A stretch of DNA of 5,735 bases, taken from positions 1 through 5,735 of the forward strand of contig CAAGKL010000103.1 in the NCBI GenBank assembly GCA_900770405.1, in the 5' to 3' direction. The notes below the pieces were generated by a model, which was given only the letters and a program-made list of their open reading frames with translations, was not told where the DNA came from and searched no databases. How positions within the stretch are numbered: position 1 is the first letter of the stretch; each line of letters starts with the position of its first letter. This document shows positions 1-5,638 of the stretch, one piece after another. The position numbers were made by a program, and so were the translations under genes. The stretch comes from Clostridia bacterium. Lineage in GTDB: Bacteria; Bacillota; Clostridia; UBA1381.

Positions 1-725
1 AGCGCCAGCACGCCCTCGTTGCCGAGCTCGCCGAAGCGCGCAAGGTCAATCATCTCGCCGACAATCGGTGTTGTGTCAATCTTGAAGTCGCCCGTGTGCA
101 CAATCGTGCCGACCGGCGTTTTTATCGCGAACGCAACGGAATCGGCAATCGAATGGTTCGTCCTTATGAACTCCACCGAAAAATTCTTCGACACCGTCAC
201 AACGTCGCCCGGCTTCTGCCTGATAAGCTTTACCCGCGACAGGATATTGTGCTCCTTGAGCTTATGCTCGACCAGCCCGAGCGTCAGCCGCGTCCCGTAC
301 ACCGGCACGTTGATGACCTTAAGGAAATACGGCAGCCCGCCGATATGGTCCTCGTGTCCGTGCGTCAGAAAAATTGCGCGGACCTTGGACGCATTTTTTT
401 CAAGATAGGAAATATCGTTTATAACAAGGTCGATTCCCGGCATAGCATCGTCGGGGAACGCCATTCCGCAGTCAACAAGTATTATTTCGCCGCCGATTTC
501 AAACGCGGTCATATTCTTTCCGATTTCGTCAAGTCCGCCCAACGGGATAATGCGCAGCATATTCTTTTTCGAGGTTCTGTGATACTGGCGTGTTGCGGGC
601 TTTGCCGCGGCTTTCTTCTCCGGCACCGCTGCCGCCGATGTTCTGCGCACGGTGCGCCGCAGCGGTCTTTTTTCCTGATTATTCTCTTTTTGTACCTTTT
701 TTTCCGTATTTTTTAACTCTTTCAT
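1..725 (-). CDS. rnj: Ribonuclease J, N-terminal part (runs off the left edge)
   Basis: RNase J is a cytoplasmic metallo-beta-lactamase/beta-CASP ribonuclease with endo- and 5'-3' exonuclease activity in mRNA turnover and rRNA maturation. The ATG at 725-723 opens 241 codons that continue past position 1, under half of a usual RNase J of about 550-650 residues. Residues 1-55 form a Lys/Arg/Ala-rich tail. The catalytic core starts at about 56 with MLRIIPLGGLDEIGKNM. The zinc-binding motif HGHEDHIGG lies at 122-130, NHSIADS at 190-196 (H191), and HTGDFKID at 210-217 (H210, D213). These are the expected first metal ligands of the MBL domain; the beta-CASP and C-terminal domains are outside the window. 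The start lies 7 bases after the DUF212 gene's stop. Its ribosome binding site (AGAGGA, about 3 bases spacing) overlaps that TAG, so translation is probably coupled. I cannot tell J1 from J2. Family assignment is secure; M56 is a less likely start because it has no site of its own. Confidence 0.95.
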   Translation of the reverse strand, partial: MKELKNTEKKVQKENNQEKRPLRRTVRRTSAAAVPEKKAAAKPATRQYHRTSKKNMLRIIPLGGLDEIGKNMTAFEIGGEIILVDCGMAFPDDAMPGIDLVINDISYLEKNASKVRAIFLTHGHEDHIGGLPYFLKVINVPVYGTRLTLGLVEHKLKEHNILSRVKLIRQKPGDVVTVSKNFSVEFIRTNHSIADSVAFAIKTPVGTIVHTGDFKIDTTPIVGEMIDLARFGELGNEGVLA

Positions 726-732
726 AATTCCT

Positions 733-1179
733 CTATATTCCGAAGTGCCTGAGCATCGCGATCGCAATTCCCAATATTGCGCCCGCAAAAACCTGCATCG
801 GCGTATGACCGAGCAACTCCTTCAGGTGCACCTCTGTATTTTGATAATTTCGTTTTTCCCAATCCTCCACAAGGCGGTTGAGAATTTTTGCCTGCTCTCC
901 CGCGGCGCGTCTTACGCCGGCGGCATCGTACATCACGACGAGCGCAAGCACCGCGGCAATCGAGAACATATGGCTCGAAAAGCCGCTGTCAAGTCCGATC
1001 GCGACGGCAAGCCCCGTCACAAATGCCGAGTGTGAACTCGGCATACCGCCAGCGCCGATAAATCTGCCGAAGTCAATCCTTTTGTCCGTAACAAGCACGG
1101 TAATCACTTTTAAAACCTGCGCCGCAAACCAGCATATGATTGCCGTTACAAACGACGACTGGGTCAAGAATGTACTCAT
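733..1179 (-). CDS. Divergent PAP2 family membrane protein (DUF212, YuiD-like)
   Basis: This 148-residue protein belongs to the divergent PAP2 family (DUF212; Bacillus subtilis YuiD is a member). The family is related to acid phosphatase/vanadium haloperoxidase-type lipid phosphatases, but to my knowledge its substrate is not established. Seen here: hydrophobic segments at about 10-30, 54-62, 72-84 and 128-143, which suggest an integral membrane protein. The family signature MPSSHSA is at 46-52 (H50), a conserved YDAAGVRRAAG block at 84-94, and LLGHTPMQVFAGAILG at 122-137 (H125). The length is normal. I chose ATG 1179-1177 because AGAGGGG lies 5-6 bases upstream; extending to 1221 would run inside the end of ispA and add a polar tail absent from relatives. 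The gene starts 10 bases after the ispA stop, whose TAG is part of the ribosome binding site. Next to a prenyl diphosphate synthase, dephosphorylation of a polyprenyl phosphate is a tempting but unproven role. Confidence 0.92.
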   Translation of the reverse strand: MSTFLTQSSFVTAIICWFAAQVLKVITVLVTDKRIDFGRFIGAGGMPSSHSAFVTGLAVAIGLDSGFSSHMFSIAAVLALVVMYDAAGVRRAAGEQAKILNRLVEDWEKRNYQNTEVHLKELLGHTPMQVFAGAILGIAIAMLRHFGI

Positions 1180-1189
1180 TTTTACCCCT

Positions 1190-2062
1190 CTAAACTCTTC
1201 TTTTTGTAAGCTTTTCCGCAAGCGCGGTAAGCTCCGCCGCCCGCGCGCCGAAAACTTTCAGGCTGTCGGTCGCCCGCTTTGTGTATTCCGCCGCCATTTT
1301 CTCCGACTGCTCCCTGCCGTAGAGCGTGACATAGGTCACCTTTTCATTTGCCGCGTCGCTGCCGGTATTTTTGCCGAGCTCCTCCGCCGTGCCGTAAACG
1401 TCAAGCAGGTCGTCCTCTATCTGGAACGCAATTCCGAGGTTGTCGCAATATCCCGTAACGGCGTCATATTCCGCCGCGTCCGCGCCGGCAAGTGCACACG
1501 CAGCCCTTCCCGCCGCACGCAGAAGCGCGCCGGTTTTCAAAAGGTGCAGTTTTTGCAGCGTCTCGCCCGAAATTTTCTTGCCCTCGCTCTCAATGTCAAT
1601 CACCTGTCCGCCTATCATCCCGCGCATACCCGACGCCGAAAACAGCTCATATGCCGCCCTCATCGCGGCAGCCGGCGCAATGTCATTCTCCGGGTCGGCG
1701 ACCGTTTCCGCCGCCAGATTCAGCAGCGCATCGCCCGCCAGGATTGCCATCGCCTCGCCGTAGGCAATATGGCAGGTGGGCTTGCCGCGGCGCAGCTCGT
1801 CATTGTCCATCGCCGGCAAATCGTCGTGGATAAGCGAGTATGTGTGTATCATCTCAATCGCCGCCGCAAACGGGACGGCGGTTTTCGCATCCGTGCCGAG
1901 CATTTCGGCGCACATCAGAAGTATCAGCGGTCTGAGCCTTTTTCCGCCCGCGCTCATGCTGTAGCGCGCCGCATCATAAACCGTATTTTGCAGGCAATCC
2001 GCGTGCGAAAGCCGCTTTTCAAGCTCCGCCTCGACCAGCCTTATATATTCCTCTGTTCTCAT
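1190..2062 (-). CDS. ispA: Farnesyl diphosphate synthase (geranyltranstransferase)
   Basis: This 290-residue cytosolic trans-prenyltransferase condenses isopentenyl diphosphate with dimethylallyl and geranyl diphosphate to give farnesyl diphosphate, the precursor of undecaprenyl phosphate and quinone side chains. Motifs in order: GGKRLRP at 39-45 (diphosphate binding), the first aspartate-rich motif DDLPAMD at 80-86 followed by LRRGKPTCH, GGQVID at 151-156, KTG at 176-178, and the second aspartate-rich motif FQIEDDLLDV at 213-222 (D217, D218, D221). Residues just before the first motif (HTYSLIH, Y75) match E. coli-type IspA, which favours a C15 product; a longer product cannot be excluded by eye. 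The ATG at 2062-2060 overlaps the xseB stop (ATGA), with a GGGGG tract 7-8 bases upstream. Upstream extension to 2152 would run antiparallel in meaning to xseB, as low-complexity Gly/Arg residues, and was discarded. The xseB-ispA coupling is a common clostridial and bacillar arrangement. Confidence 0.96.
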   Translation of the reverse strand: MRTEEYIRLVEAELEKRLSHADCLQNTVYDAARYSMSAGGKRLRPLILLMCAEMLGTDAKTAVPFAAAIEMIHTYSLIHDDLPAMDNDELRRGKPTCHIAYGEAMAILAGDALLNLAAETVADPENDIAPAAAMRAAYELFSASGMRGMIGGQVIDIESEGKKISGETLQKLHLLKTGALLRAAGRAACALAGADAAEYDAVTGYCDNLGIAFQIEDDLLDVYGTAEELGKNTGSDAANEKVTYVTLYGREQSEKMAAEYTKRATDSLKVFGARAAELTALAEKLTKRRV

Positions 2063-2271
2063 TCGCCGTCCGCCCCCGAAAAATTCTCCTCCGAGCCGTC
2101 CGCCATAAGCACGCGCACCTTTTTCTCCGCGCCGTCGAGAATTTTCTGACATTCCTTCGACAGCTTTATGCCCTTTTCAAAAAGCGCTATGCTCTCATCG
2201 AGCCCCTTCTCACCGCTCTCGAGCTCGCCGACAACCGCCTCAAGCTCCTTCATTGCCTCCTCAAATTTCAA
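2059..2271 (-). CDS. xseB: Exodeoxyribonuclease VII small subunit
   Basis: XseB is the small helical subunit of exonuclease VII. Several copies bind the coiled-coil part of one XseA, and the complex degrades single-stranded DNA from both ends. The 70 residues match the family in length and pattern: FEEAMKELEAVVGELESGE (3-21), LDESIALFEKG (24-34) and an AEKKV block (48-52), forming two helices. The reading frame has no ATG at the conserved N-terminus. The start I call is TTG at 2271-2269, with GGGAGAG about 11 bases upstream. An in-frame ATG at codon 7 (2253-2251) has an AGGAGG only 2 bases away, too close for a good start, and would remove the conserved FEEA. The gene follows xseA by 21 bases and its TGA overlaps the ispA ATG. 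TTG may lower initiation, although the small subunit is needed in excess; that is inference. Confidence 0.94.
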   Translation of the reverse strand: MKFEEAMKELEAVVGELESGEKGLDESIALFEKGIKLSKECQKILDGAEKKVRVLMADGSEENFSGADGE

Positions 2272-2292
2272 ACCGAAATCACTCTCCCTTCT

Positions 2293-3486
2293 TTAATCTA
2301 TGCTGTCAACAACGCACCGGGCGCAGCCGTCCGAAAGCCGTAGGCTGATCCTGTCCCCCTCGGAAAGCTCGCTCTTTGAGCGTATAATATGTCCGTCCGT
2401 ACCGCTCGCAACCGAAAATCCGCGAGCCATAACCTTAAGCGGCGAAAGCGCGTCAAGCTTTGCCGTGCATTCCGCGAGCTGCCGTCTTTTGTTGAGCAGC
2501 GCCACCTCGGCGCAATGCGCCGCGCATCTTGCCGCATCGTCAACCTTCTGTCTGAGCTCGTCAATCTGTCTGTTCGGGTCCTGCAGCCTGAAACGCGACA
2601 CCCGCAGCGCCAGATTTTCCAGAAGCTTGGTTATATAATTTTTCAGTCTCAGCGAATCCGACGCAATCCGCGACATAAGCTCGATTTGCGACGGCACGCA
2701 AAGCTCCGCCGCAGCCGACGGCGTCGGTGCGCGAAGGTCCGCAACAAAGTCGGCTATCGTGAAGTCGGTCTCGTGACCGACGGCGGAAATTATCGGTATT
2801 GCCGACGCAAAAATCGCCCGCGCCACCGGCTCCTCATTAAACGCCCACAAATCCTCTATCGAACCGCCGCCCCTGCCGACAATCAGCACGTCAGCGTTCT
2901 TCAGGCGGTTGAAAAGCTCAATCCCCGCGCAAACGCTCGCCGCAGCCTCCGCACCCTGCACCAATGCGGGGTAGAGCAAAATTTTCGCATAAGGGTATCT
3001 TCTCGTGATGACGTTGATTATATCCCGCACCGCCGCCCCGGTTGGCGCGGTGATAACCCCGACGGTTTCGGGGTACTGCGGAATGGGCTTTTTAAATTCC
3101 TCGTTAAAGAGCCCCTCCTCGGACAGGCGCTTTTTCATCTGCTCGAACGCGATATACAAATCGCCGACCCCGTCGGGAATCATCTCATTAATATACAGCT
3201 GATACGCGCCGCCAGCTTCATACACGCTTATTCTTCCGCGCGCGAGAACCTTCATTCCGTCCTCCGGCACAAATGCCAGCTTCTGCGCCGCACTCTTGAA
3301 CATCACCGCCTTTAAAACGCCGCCGCTGTCCTTTAGTGTCGCGTAGATATGCCCCGAATAGTGCAGCTTGAAGTTGGAGAGCTCGCCCTTTATCCAAATA
3401 TCATTCAATATAACATTTCCGTCAAGTATCTTTTTAATATAGCCGTTTATCTGGCTGACGGTTGCAATTTTCGGCTCCGTAATCAT
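2293..3486 (-). CDS. xseA: Exodeoxyribonuclease VII large subunit
   Basis: This is the catalytic subunit of exonuclease VII, a metal-dependent cytosolic nuclease that trims single-stranded DNA to short oligonucleotides during repair and recombination. Of 397 residues, about 1-105 form the OB-fold DNA-binding domain (TVSQINGYIKKIL, then IWIKGELSNFKLHYSGHIYATLKD). The catalytic domain follows, with VGVITAPTGAAVRDI (142-156), GRGGGSIEDLW (204-214), AVGHETDFTIADFVAD (235-250) and RAPTPSAAAEL (252-262). The Gly-rich, GHETD and RAPTPSAAAE blocks are the family's hallmark catalytic motifs. Residues about 265-350 are long helices, the XseB-binding region, and a beta-rich tail (ARGFSVASG and beyond) closes the protein. 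The length is slightly short for the family, which is common in Firmicutes. I chose ATG 3486-3484, which overlaps the upstream TGA (ATGA). An in-frame TTG at 3507 has no visible ribosome binding site. The adjacent xseB supplies the partner subunit. Confidence 0.97.
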   Translation of the reverse strand: MITEPKIATVSQINGYIKKILDGNVILNDIWIKGELSNFKLHYSGHIYATLKDSGGVLKAVMFKSAAQKLAFVPEDGMKVLARGRISVYEAGGAYQLYINEMIPDGVGDLYIAFEQMKKRLSEEGLFNEEFKKPIPQYPETVGVITAPTGAAVRDIINVITRRYPYAKILLYPALVQGAEAAASVCAGIELFNRLKNADVLIVGRGGGSIEDLWAFNEEPVARAIFASAIPIISAVGHETDFTIADFVADLRAPTPSAAAELCVPSQIELMSRIASDSLRLKNYITKLLENLALRVSRFRLQDPNRQIDELRQKVDDAARCAAHCAEVALLNKRRQLAECTAKLDALSPLKVMARGFSVASGTDGHIIRSKSELSEGDRISLRLSDGCARCVVDSID

Positions 3487-4406
3487 TCCCCCATTCGTAT
3501 CCGGCAAAGCTGCGCGATGCCATACGCGTTATCCGTCGAAAGCTCCGGCGCGGCAAAAATCAGCCGGCAGTCCGGCAAAAGCTCGGGCATACGCCTGCGC
3601 AGATACCCGCTCGACGCAACGCCGCCCGTCATCAGTATTTCCTCCGCACCGCAGGCGCAAATCGCCCGGCACAGGCTCTTTGCCGCACATTCCATCACAG
3701 CAAGACACAGCTGCTCCGGCGGGATTTTGCCCACTGCGCGCATCGCCTGTGTCTCCGTGCCGGAAAAGTTTATATCCGCCCCGCGCACCGAGATGCTGAG
3801 CTTCAAATCCGTCCCTTTCGCCGACATTGCCGCCGCATCGACCGCCGCGCCGCACGGAAATTTCATACCGAGCGCAACGCCCGCGCGGTCAATCAGCTGC
3901 CCCGCCGAAATATCGAGCGTTCTGCCGACAATTTCCGCGTCGAAATCAACGCCGTTAAAGCGCGTCCTCAGAATTTCAAGCGTGCCGCCCGACAGGTGCA
4001 CCGCATAAAATTCGCGCTCTAAAAGGGTCATATCCCCCGCAGAGCACCCCCCCGCCATTATATGCCCGTCCTGGTGCGAATATTCAAACACCGGGACGCC
4101 GAGCGTGTCCGCTATGATATGCGCAAAGGTGCTGCCCGCCGTAAACACCGGCATATACGAGCCCTCGCGCCGGCGCGGGCGCGTGCTCACGCCGACCGCA
4201 CATGCCGCCGACATATCAACGCCGTCGGTAAGGCGGCGATAAAGCTCCGGCGCCTGCTTCAGGTGCATAAATACCCCGTCCGACTGGCGTATTCCCCGCG
4301 CGCCCTGCGGCACCTCGAGGATTTTGCGCTCATTCCTCTCGACATCGCCGCACAGCGCAAAGGACGTAGTGTAATTCGACGTGTCCGCGCCGACAAAGAT
4401 GCTCAC
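3483..4406 (-). CDS. Kae1/TsaD-like paralog (annotated as 'O-sialoglycoprotein endopeptidase'/peptidase M22 in older databases)
   Basis: This 307-residue protein has the ASKHA-type fold of the Kae1/TsaD family, whose main member makes the t6A modification of tRNA. Several TsaD landmarks are visible: the N-terminal GADTSNYTTS (6-15) nucleotide-binding loop, a histidine pair in SHQDGH (H111, H115), HLSGGT (137-142), GRTLDISAGQLIDR (161-174), TGGVASS (260-266) and STDNA (290-294, D292). It differs from true TsaD. It is about 30 residues shorter, and the usual GGVVPE..SR.H region is replaced by RGIRQSDGVFMH (37-48). From memory this matches a clostridial paralog family that sits between nusB and xseA. 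I infer it is not the t6A synthase itself; function is unassigned. The start is a GTG at 4406-4404 overlapping the nusB stop (GTGA), with only a weak upstream site, so coupling is likely. Its TGA overlaps the xseA ATG. A run of seven G (4053-4047) lies in the coding strand with the frame intact. Confidence 0.88.
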   Translation of the reverse strand: MSIFVGADTSNYTTSFALCGDVERNERKILEVPQGARGIRQSDGVFMHLKQAPELYRRLTDGVDMSAACAVGVSTRPRRREGSYMPVFTAGSTFAHIIADTLGVPVFEYSHQDGHIMAGGCSAGDMTLLEREFYAVHLSGGTLEILRTRFNGVDFDAEIVGRTLDISAGQLIDRAGVALGMKFPCGAAVDAAAMSAKGTDLKLSISVRGADINFSGTETQAMRAVGKIPPEQLCLAVMECAAKSLCRAICACGAEEILMTGGVASSGYLRRRMPELLPDCRLIFAAPELSTDNAYGIAQLCRIRMGE

Positions 4407-4813
4407 TGTTCAATCACCGCGCCGAGCACGCCGTTGACAAAGCCCGCCGCGTCCTCCTCGGAATACTTCTTCGCAAGCTCGACCGCCTCATTTATCGCGA
4501 CCTTCTCGGGCACATCGTCGATATATTTCATCTCATACACGGCGAGCAGCAAAATTGCAGTCACCGTCTTTGACAGCCGTGTAATCGCGCGGTTTTCCGG
4601 CAAATGCGCCGAAATCTCCCGCGTGAGCTCCTCGTACCTTTCGCCCACGCCGTAGACCGCGGTCTTTATATACTGAAGATTATCGACGCTCTCGGGATAC
4701 TCCTCAAGCATCTGCTCAATCGCAAATTCCGTGTTCTCCGTGTCCGTGCCTATCTGGAAGATAAGCGAAAACGCACACTCCCGCGCCTCACTTCTCGTTT
4801 GTTTCTTTCCCAT
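4403..4813 (-). CDS. nusB: Transcription antitermination factor NusB
   Basis: NusB binds NusE (ribosomal protein S10) and boxA RNA in the cytoplasm, keeping RNA polymerase processive on rRNA operons. The 136-residue product has the normal all-helical NusB length. Visible family features are a basic N-terminus with ARECAFSLIFQIG (10-22), the segment LSKTVTAILLLAVYEMKY (80-97), and the strongly conserved C-terminal VPEKVAINEAVELAKKYS (101-118) with FVNGVLG (125-131). Relatives more often read DRAILRLA where this protein has TVTAILLLA, a modest divergence. ATG 4813-4811 was chosen because GGGTGG lies about 8 bases upstream and the following MGKKQTR matches a usual NusB start. The longer frame to 4879 would overlap the dut coding end and has no site. 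The gene follows dut by 13 bases and its TGA overlaps the next gene's GTG. Confidence 0.96.
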   Translation of the reverse strand: MGKKQTRSEARECAFSLIFQIGTDTENTEFAIEQMLEEYPESVDNLQYIKTAVYGVGERYEELTREISAHLPENRAITRLSKTVTAILLLAVYEMKYIDDVPEKVAINEAVELAKKYSEEDAAGFVNGVLGAVIEQ

Positions 4814-4826
4814 CTCAGACCACCCG

Positions 4827-5318
4827 TTAGTTTTTATTTGTGCTGCCGAAGCCGCCGTTGCGCACTCCGTCCGCAGCATCGTCCTCGCACAGTCCGTACG
4901 GCATAAAAATTCCCTGTGCGAACGCCTCGCCCGCCTTCACGCACAGCTCTTTTCCGTCGCGGCTGTCATTTGTCAGCTTTATGAAAATATGCCCTTCGTT
5001 GTCGGAATAGTAATAATCGCTGTCGATTATCCCGACGGAATTGTCCAGCTGCAGGCGGTATTTGAACCCGAGCGAGCTGCGCGGATAAATCAGCAGCGCC
5101 CATCCCTCGTTGATGCGCACACGTATGCCGGTCGGGATTTTTATTCCCTCGCCCGCCGCCAGGCAAAAGTCGAACGGCGCAAAGAAATCATACCCCGCCG
5201 AGCCCGTCGTCGCGCGCTGCGGCAGCTTTATTTGCTCATATTCACGACTGCATTCTTCCTTTTTCGCCTCAAAATACAATTCGGGGCTCACTTTAAAAAA
5301 TTTTGCAATTCTATTCAC
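4827..5318 (-). CDS. dut: dUTP diphosphatase (trimeric dUTPase)
   Basis: This enzyme hydrolyses dUTP to dUMP and pyrophosphate in the cytosol, keeping uracil out of DNA and supplying thymidylate synthesis. The 163-residue protein shows all five motifs of the homotrimeric family: 1, ATTGSAGYDFFAP (36-48); 2, PRSSLG (79-84); 3, LDNSVGIIDSDYYY (91-104), with D99 at the catalytic aspartate position; 4, GEAFAQGIF (130-138); 5, NGGFGSTN (154-161). Two details differ from E. coli Dut. Motif 2 reads RSSL rather than RSGL, and a few extra residues (about 103-109) follow motif 3; both recall Bacillus/phage-type dUTPases. An N-terminal leader of about 27 residues precedes the core. The start is GTG 5318-5316 with GGAGG 10 bases upstream. 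This is the first gene of the minus-strand train, 13 bases ahead of nusB, so the operon's promoter probably lies just upstream (5319-5400). Confidence 0.95.
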   Translation of the reverse strand: MNRIAKFFKVSPELYFEAKKEECSREYEQIKLPQRATTGSAGYDFFAPFDFCLAAGEGIKIPTGIRVRINEGWALLIYPRSSLGFKYRLQLDNSVGIIDSDYYYSDNEGHIFIKLTNDSRDGKELCVKAGEAFAQGIFMPYGLCEDDAADGVRNGGFGSTNKN

Positions 5319-5328
5319 GAATTAAAAT

Positions 5329-5333
5329 CCTCC
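5329..5333 (-). promoter_or_regulatory. Ribosome binding site of dut
   Basis: A perfect GGAGG on the minus strand lies 10 bases before the GTG codon of dut. It decides the non-ATG start. A TATTAT hexamer at 5347-5342 just upstream could be a -10 box, but no matching -35 is visible at 16-18 bases, so I do not call a promoter. Confidence 0.75.
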
Positions 5334-5353
5334 GATTACACATAATAAGCTTC

Positions 5354-5372
5354 AAAAGGCGGAAATCCCGCC
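5354..5372 (-). terminator. Possible weak terminator after the HlyC/CorC-type gene
   Basis: Read on the minus strand, GGCGG and CCGCC form a 5-bp GC stem around a 5-base loop, followed directly by TTTTG. This is shorter than a typical intrinsic terminator. It lies about 220 bases past the upstream minus-strand stop and just before dut, a sensible place to separate the two units. On the plus strand the same hairpin falls in the leader of the small ORF at 5405. Both readings are tentative. Confidence 0.3.
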
Positions 5373-5388
5373 CGAATTTCATATTTTA

Positions 5389-5395
5389 TAAGGAG
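5389..5395 (+). promoter_or_regulatory. Ribosome binding site of the plus-strand small ORF
   Basis: TAAGGAG lies 9 bases before an ATG at 5405 in an AT-rich leader. It is the strongest Shine-Dalgarno match on the plus strand and the main reason to take the small ORF behind it seriously. Confidence 0.55.
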
Positions 5396-5404
5396 AAAAC
5401 ACAA

Positions 5405-5638
5405 ATGCTTAACGAAAAGCTGCGTCTGCTCGCCGGCTGTAACATTCTTTTCCTGCTCTCGCTCATTATAAAGCGCCAAAGCGCGCAGCTTGAGCGCACA
5501 GGCAGAAAATCCGGGCTTTCTTCGCCGAAAACCGTTCGTGCGGCAAGGCGGCTCGAGCGCACAAATGTATGCTTTTCCCGCATCGAGCGGCACGTTATAC
5601 CTCTTTTTCTTCGTCTTTATGCCGCTCGCCGGCGATAA
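5405..5638 (+). CDS. Small basic protein, possible divergent Spo0E-like protein
   Basis: This is a 77-residue plus-strand ORF in an otherwise minus-strand region, with ATG 5405 behind a good TAAGGAG site. Residues 8-22 are hydrophobic (LLAGCNILFLLSLII), followed by a strongly basic part. Residues 37-59 (GLSSPKTVRAARRLERTNVCFSR) line up without gaps with the second helix of Spo0E-family aspartyl-phosphate phosphatases, small proteins that dephosphorylate Spo0A-P. GL, P, the L of the signature and spacing to an aromatic residue all match. The family's SQELD signature, however, reads ARRLE (47-51), and hydrophobic positions around T32-G33 and T53-N54 are polar. It may therefore be a diverged member, a decayed copy, or a chance resemblance. 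The last 14 or so codons overlap the end of the minus-strand HlyC/CorC gene by 44 bases, which is unusual and lowers confidence in the C-terminus. No terminator is visible after it. The competing minus-strand frame here has no family features. Confidence 0.42.
   Translation: MLNEKLRLLAGCNILFLLSLIIKRQSAQLERTGRKSGLSSPKTVRAARRLERTNVCFSRIERHVIPLFLRLYAARRR

Noticed and set aside
96..716. Plus-strand ORFs (129 and 206 residues) at the left edge
   Set aside because: Both are shadows of RNase J, whose minus-strand frame stays open from 725 to the window edge with its catalytic motifs in place.
878..2149. A 423-residue plus-strand ORF opposite ispA and the DUF212 gene
   Set aside because: The translation is Arg/His/Val-rich without family features, and the minus strand carries two well-recognised genes with ribosome binding sites. 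It is an antisense artefact of the GC-biased third codon positions.
2063..2152. Upstream extension of ispA (30 more codons)
   Set aside because: It would read through xseB in another frame as Gly/Arg-rich filler. The ATG at 2062, in an ATGA overlap with a G-rich ribosome site, is the better start.
2389..3315. A 308-residue plus-strand ORF opposite xseA
   Set aside because: It lies entirely antisense to a gene with all exonuclease VII motifs. The composition is Arg-rich and there is no convincing start site.
3487..3507. Seven-codon upstream extension of xseA to a TTG
   Set aside because: No Shine-Dalgarno sequence precedes the TTG, and the ATGA overlap at 3483-3486 gives a normal start for the family.
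5335..5400. Sigma-A promoters for dut (minus) or the small ORF (plus)
   Set aside because: TATTAT on the minus strand and CATAAT or TATTTT on the plus strand are possible -10 boxes, but none has a recognisable -35 at 16-18 bases.
5471..5500. Small GCGC hairpin with a T-rich flank as a terminator for the HlyC/CorC-type gene
   Set aside because: The stem is only 4 bp and the flank is interrupted by A. It falls within the small plus-strand ORF and is no better than chance in this GC context.
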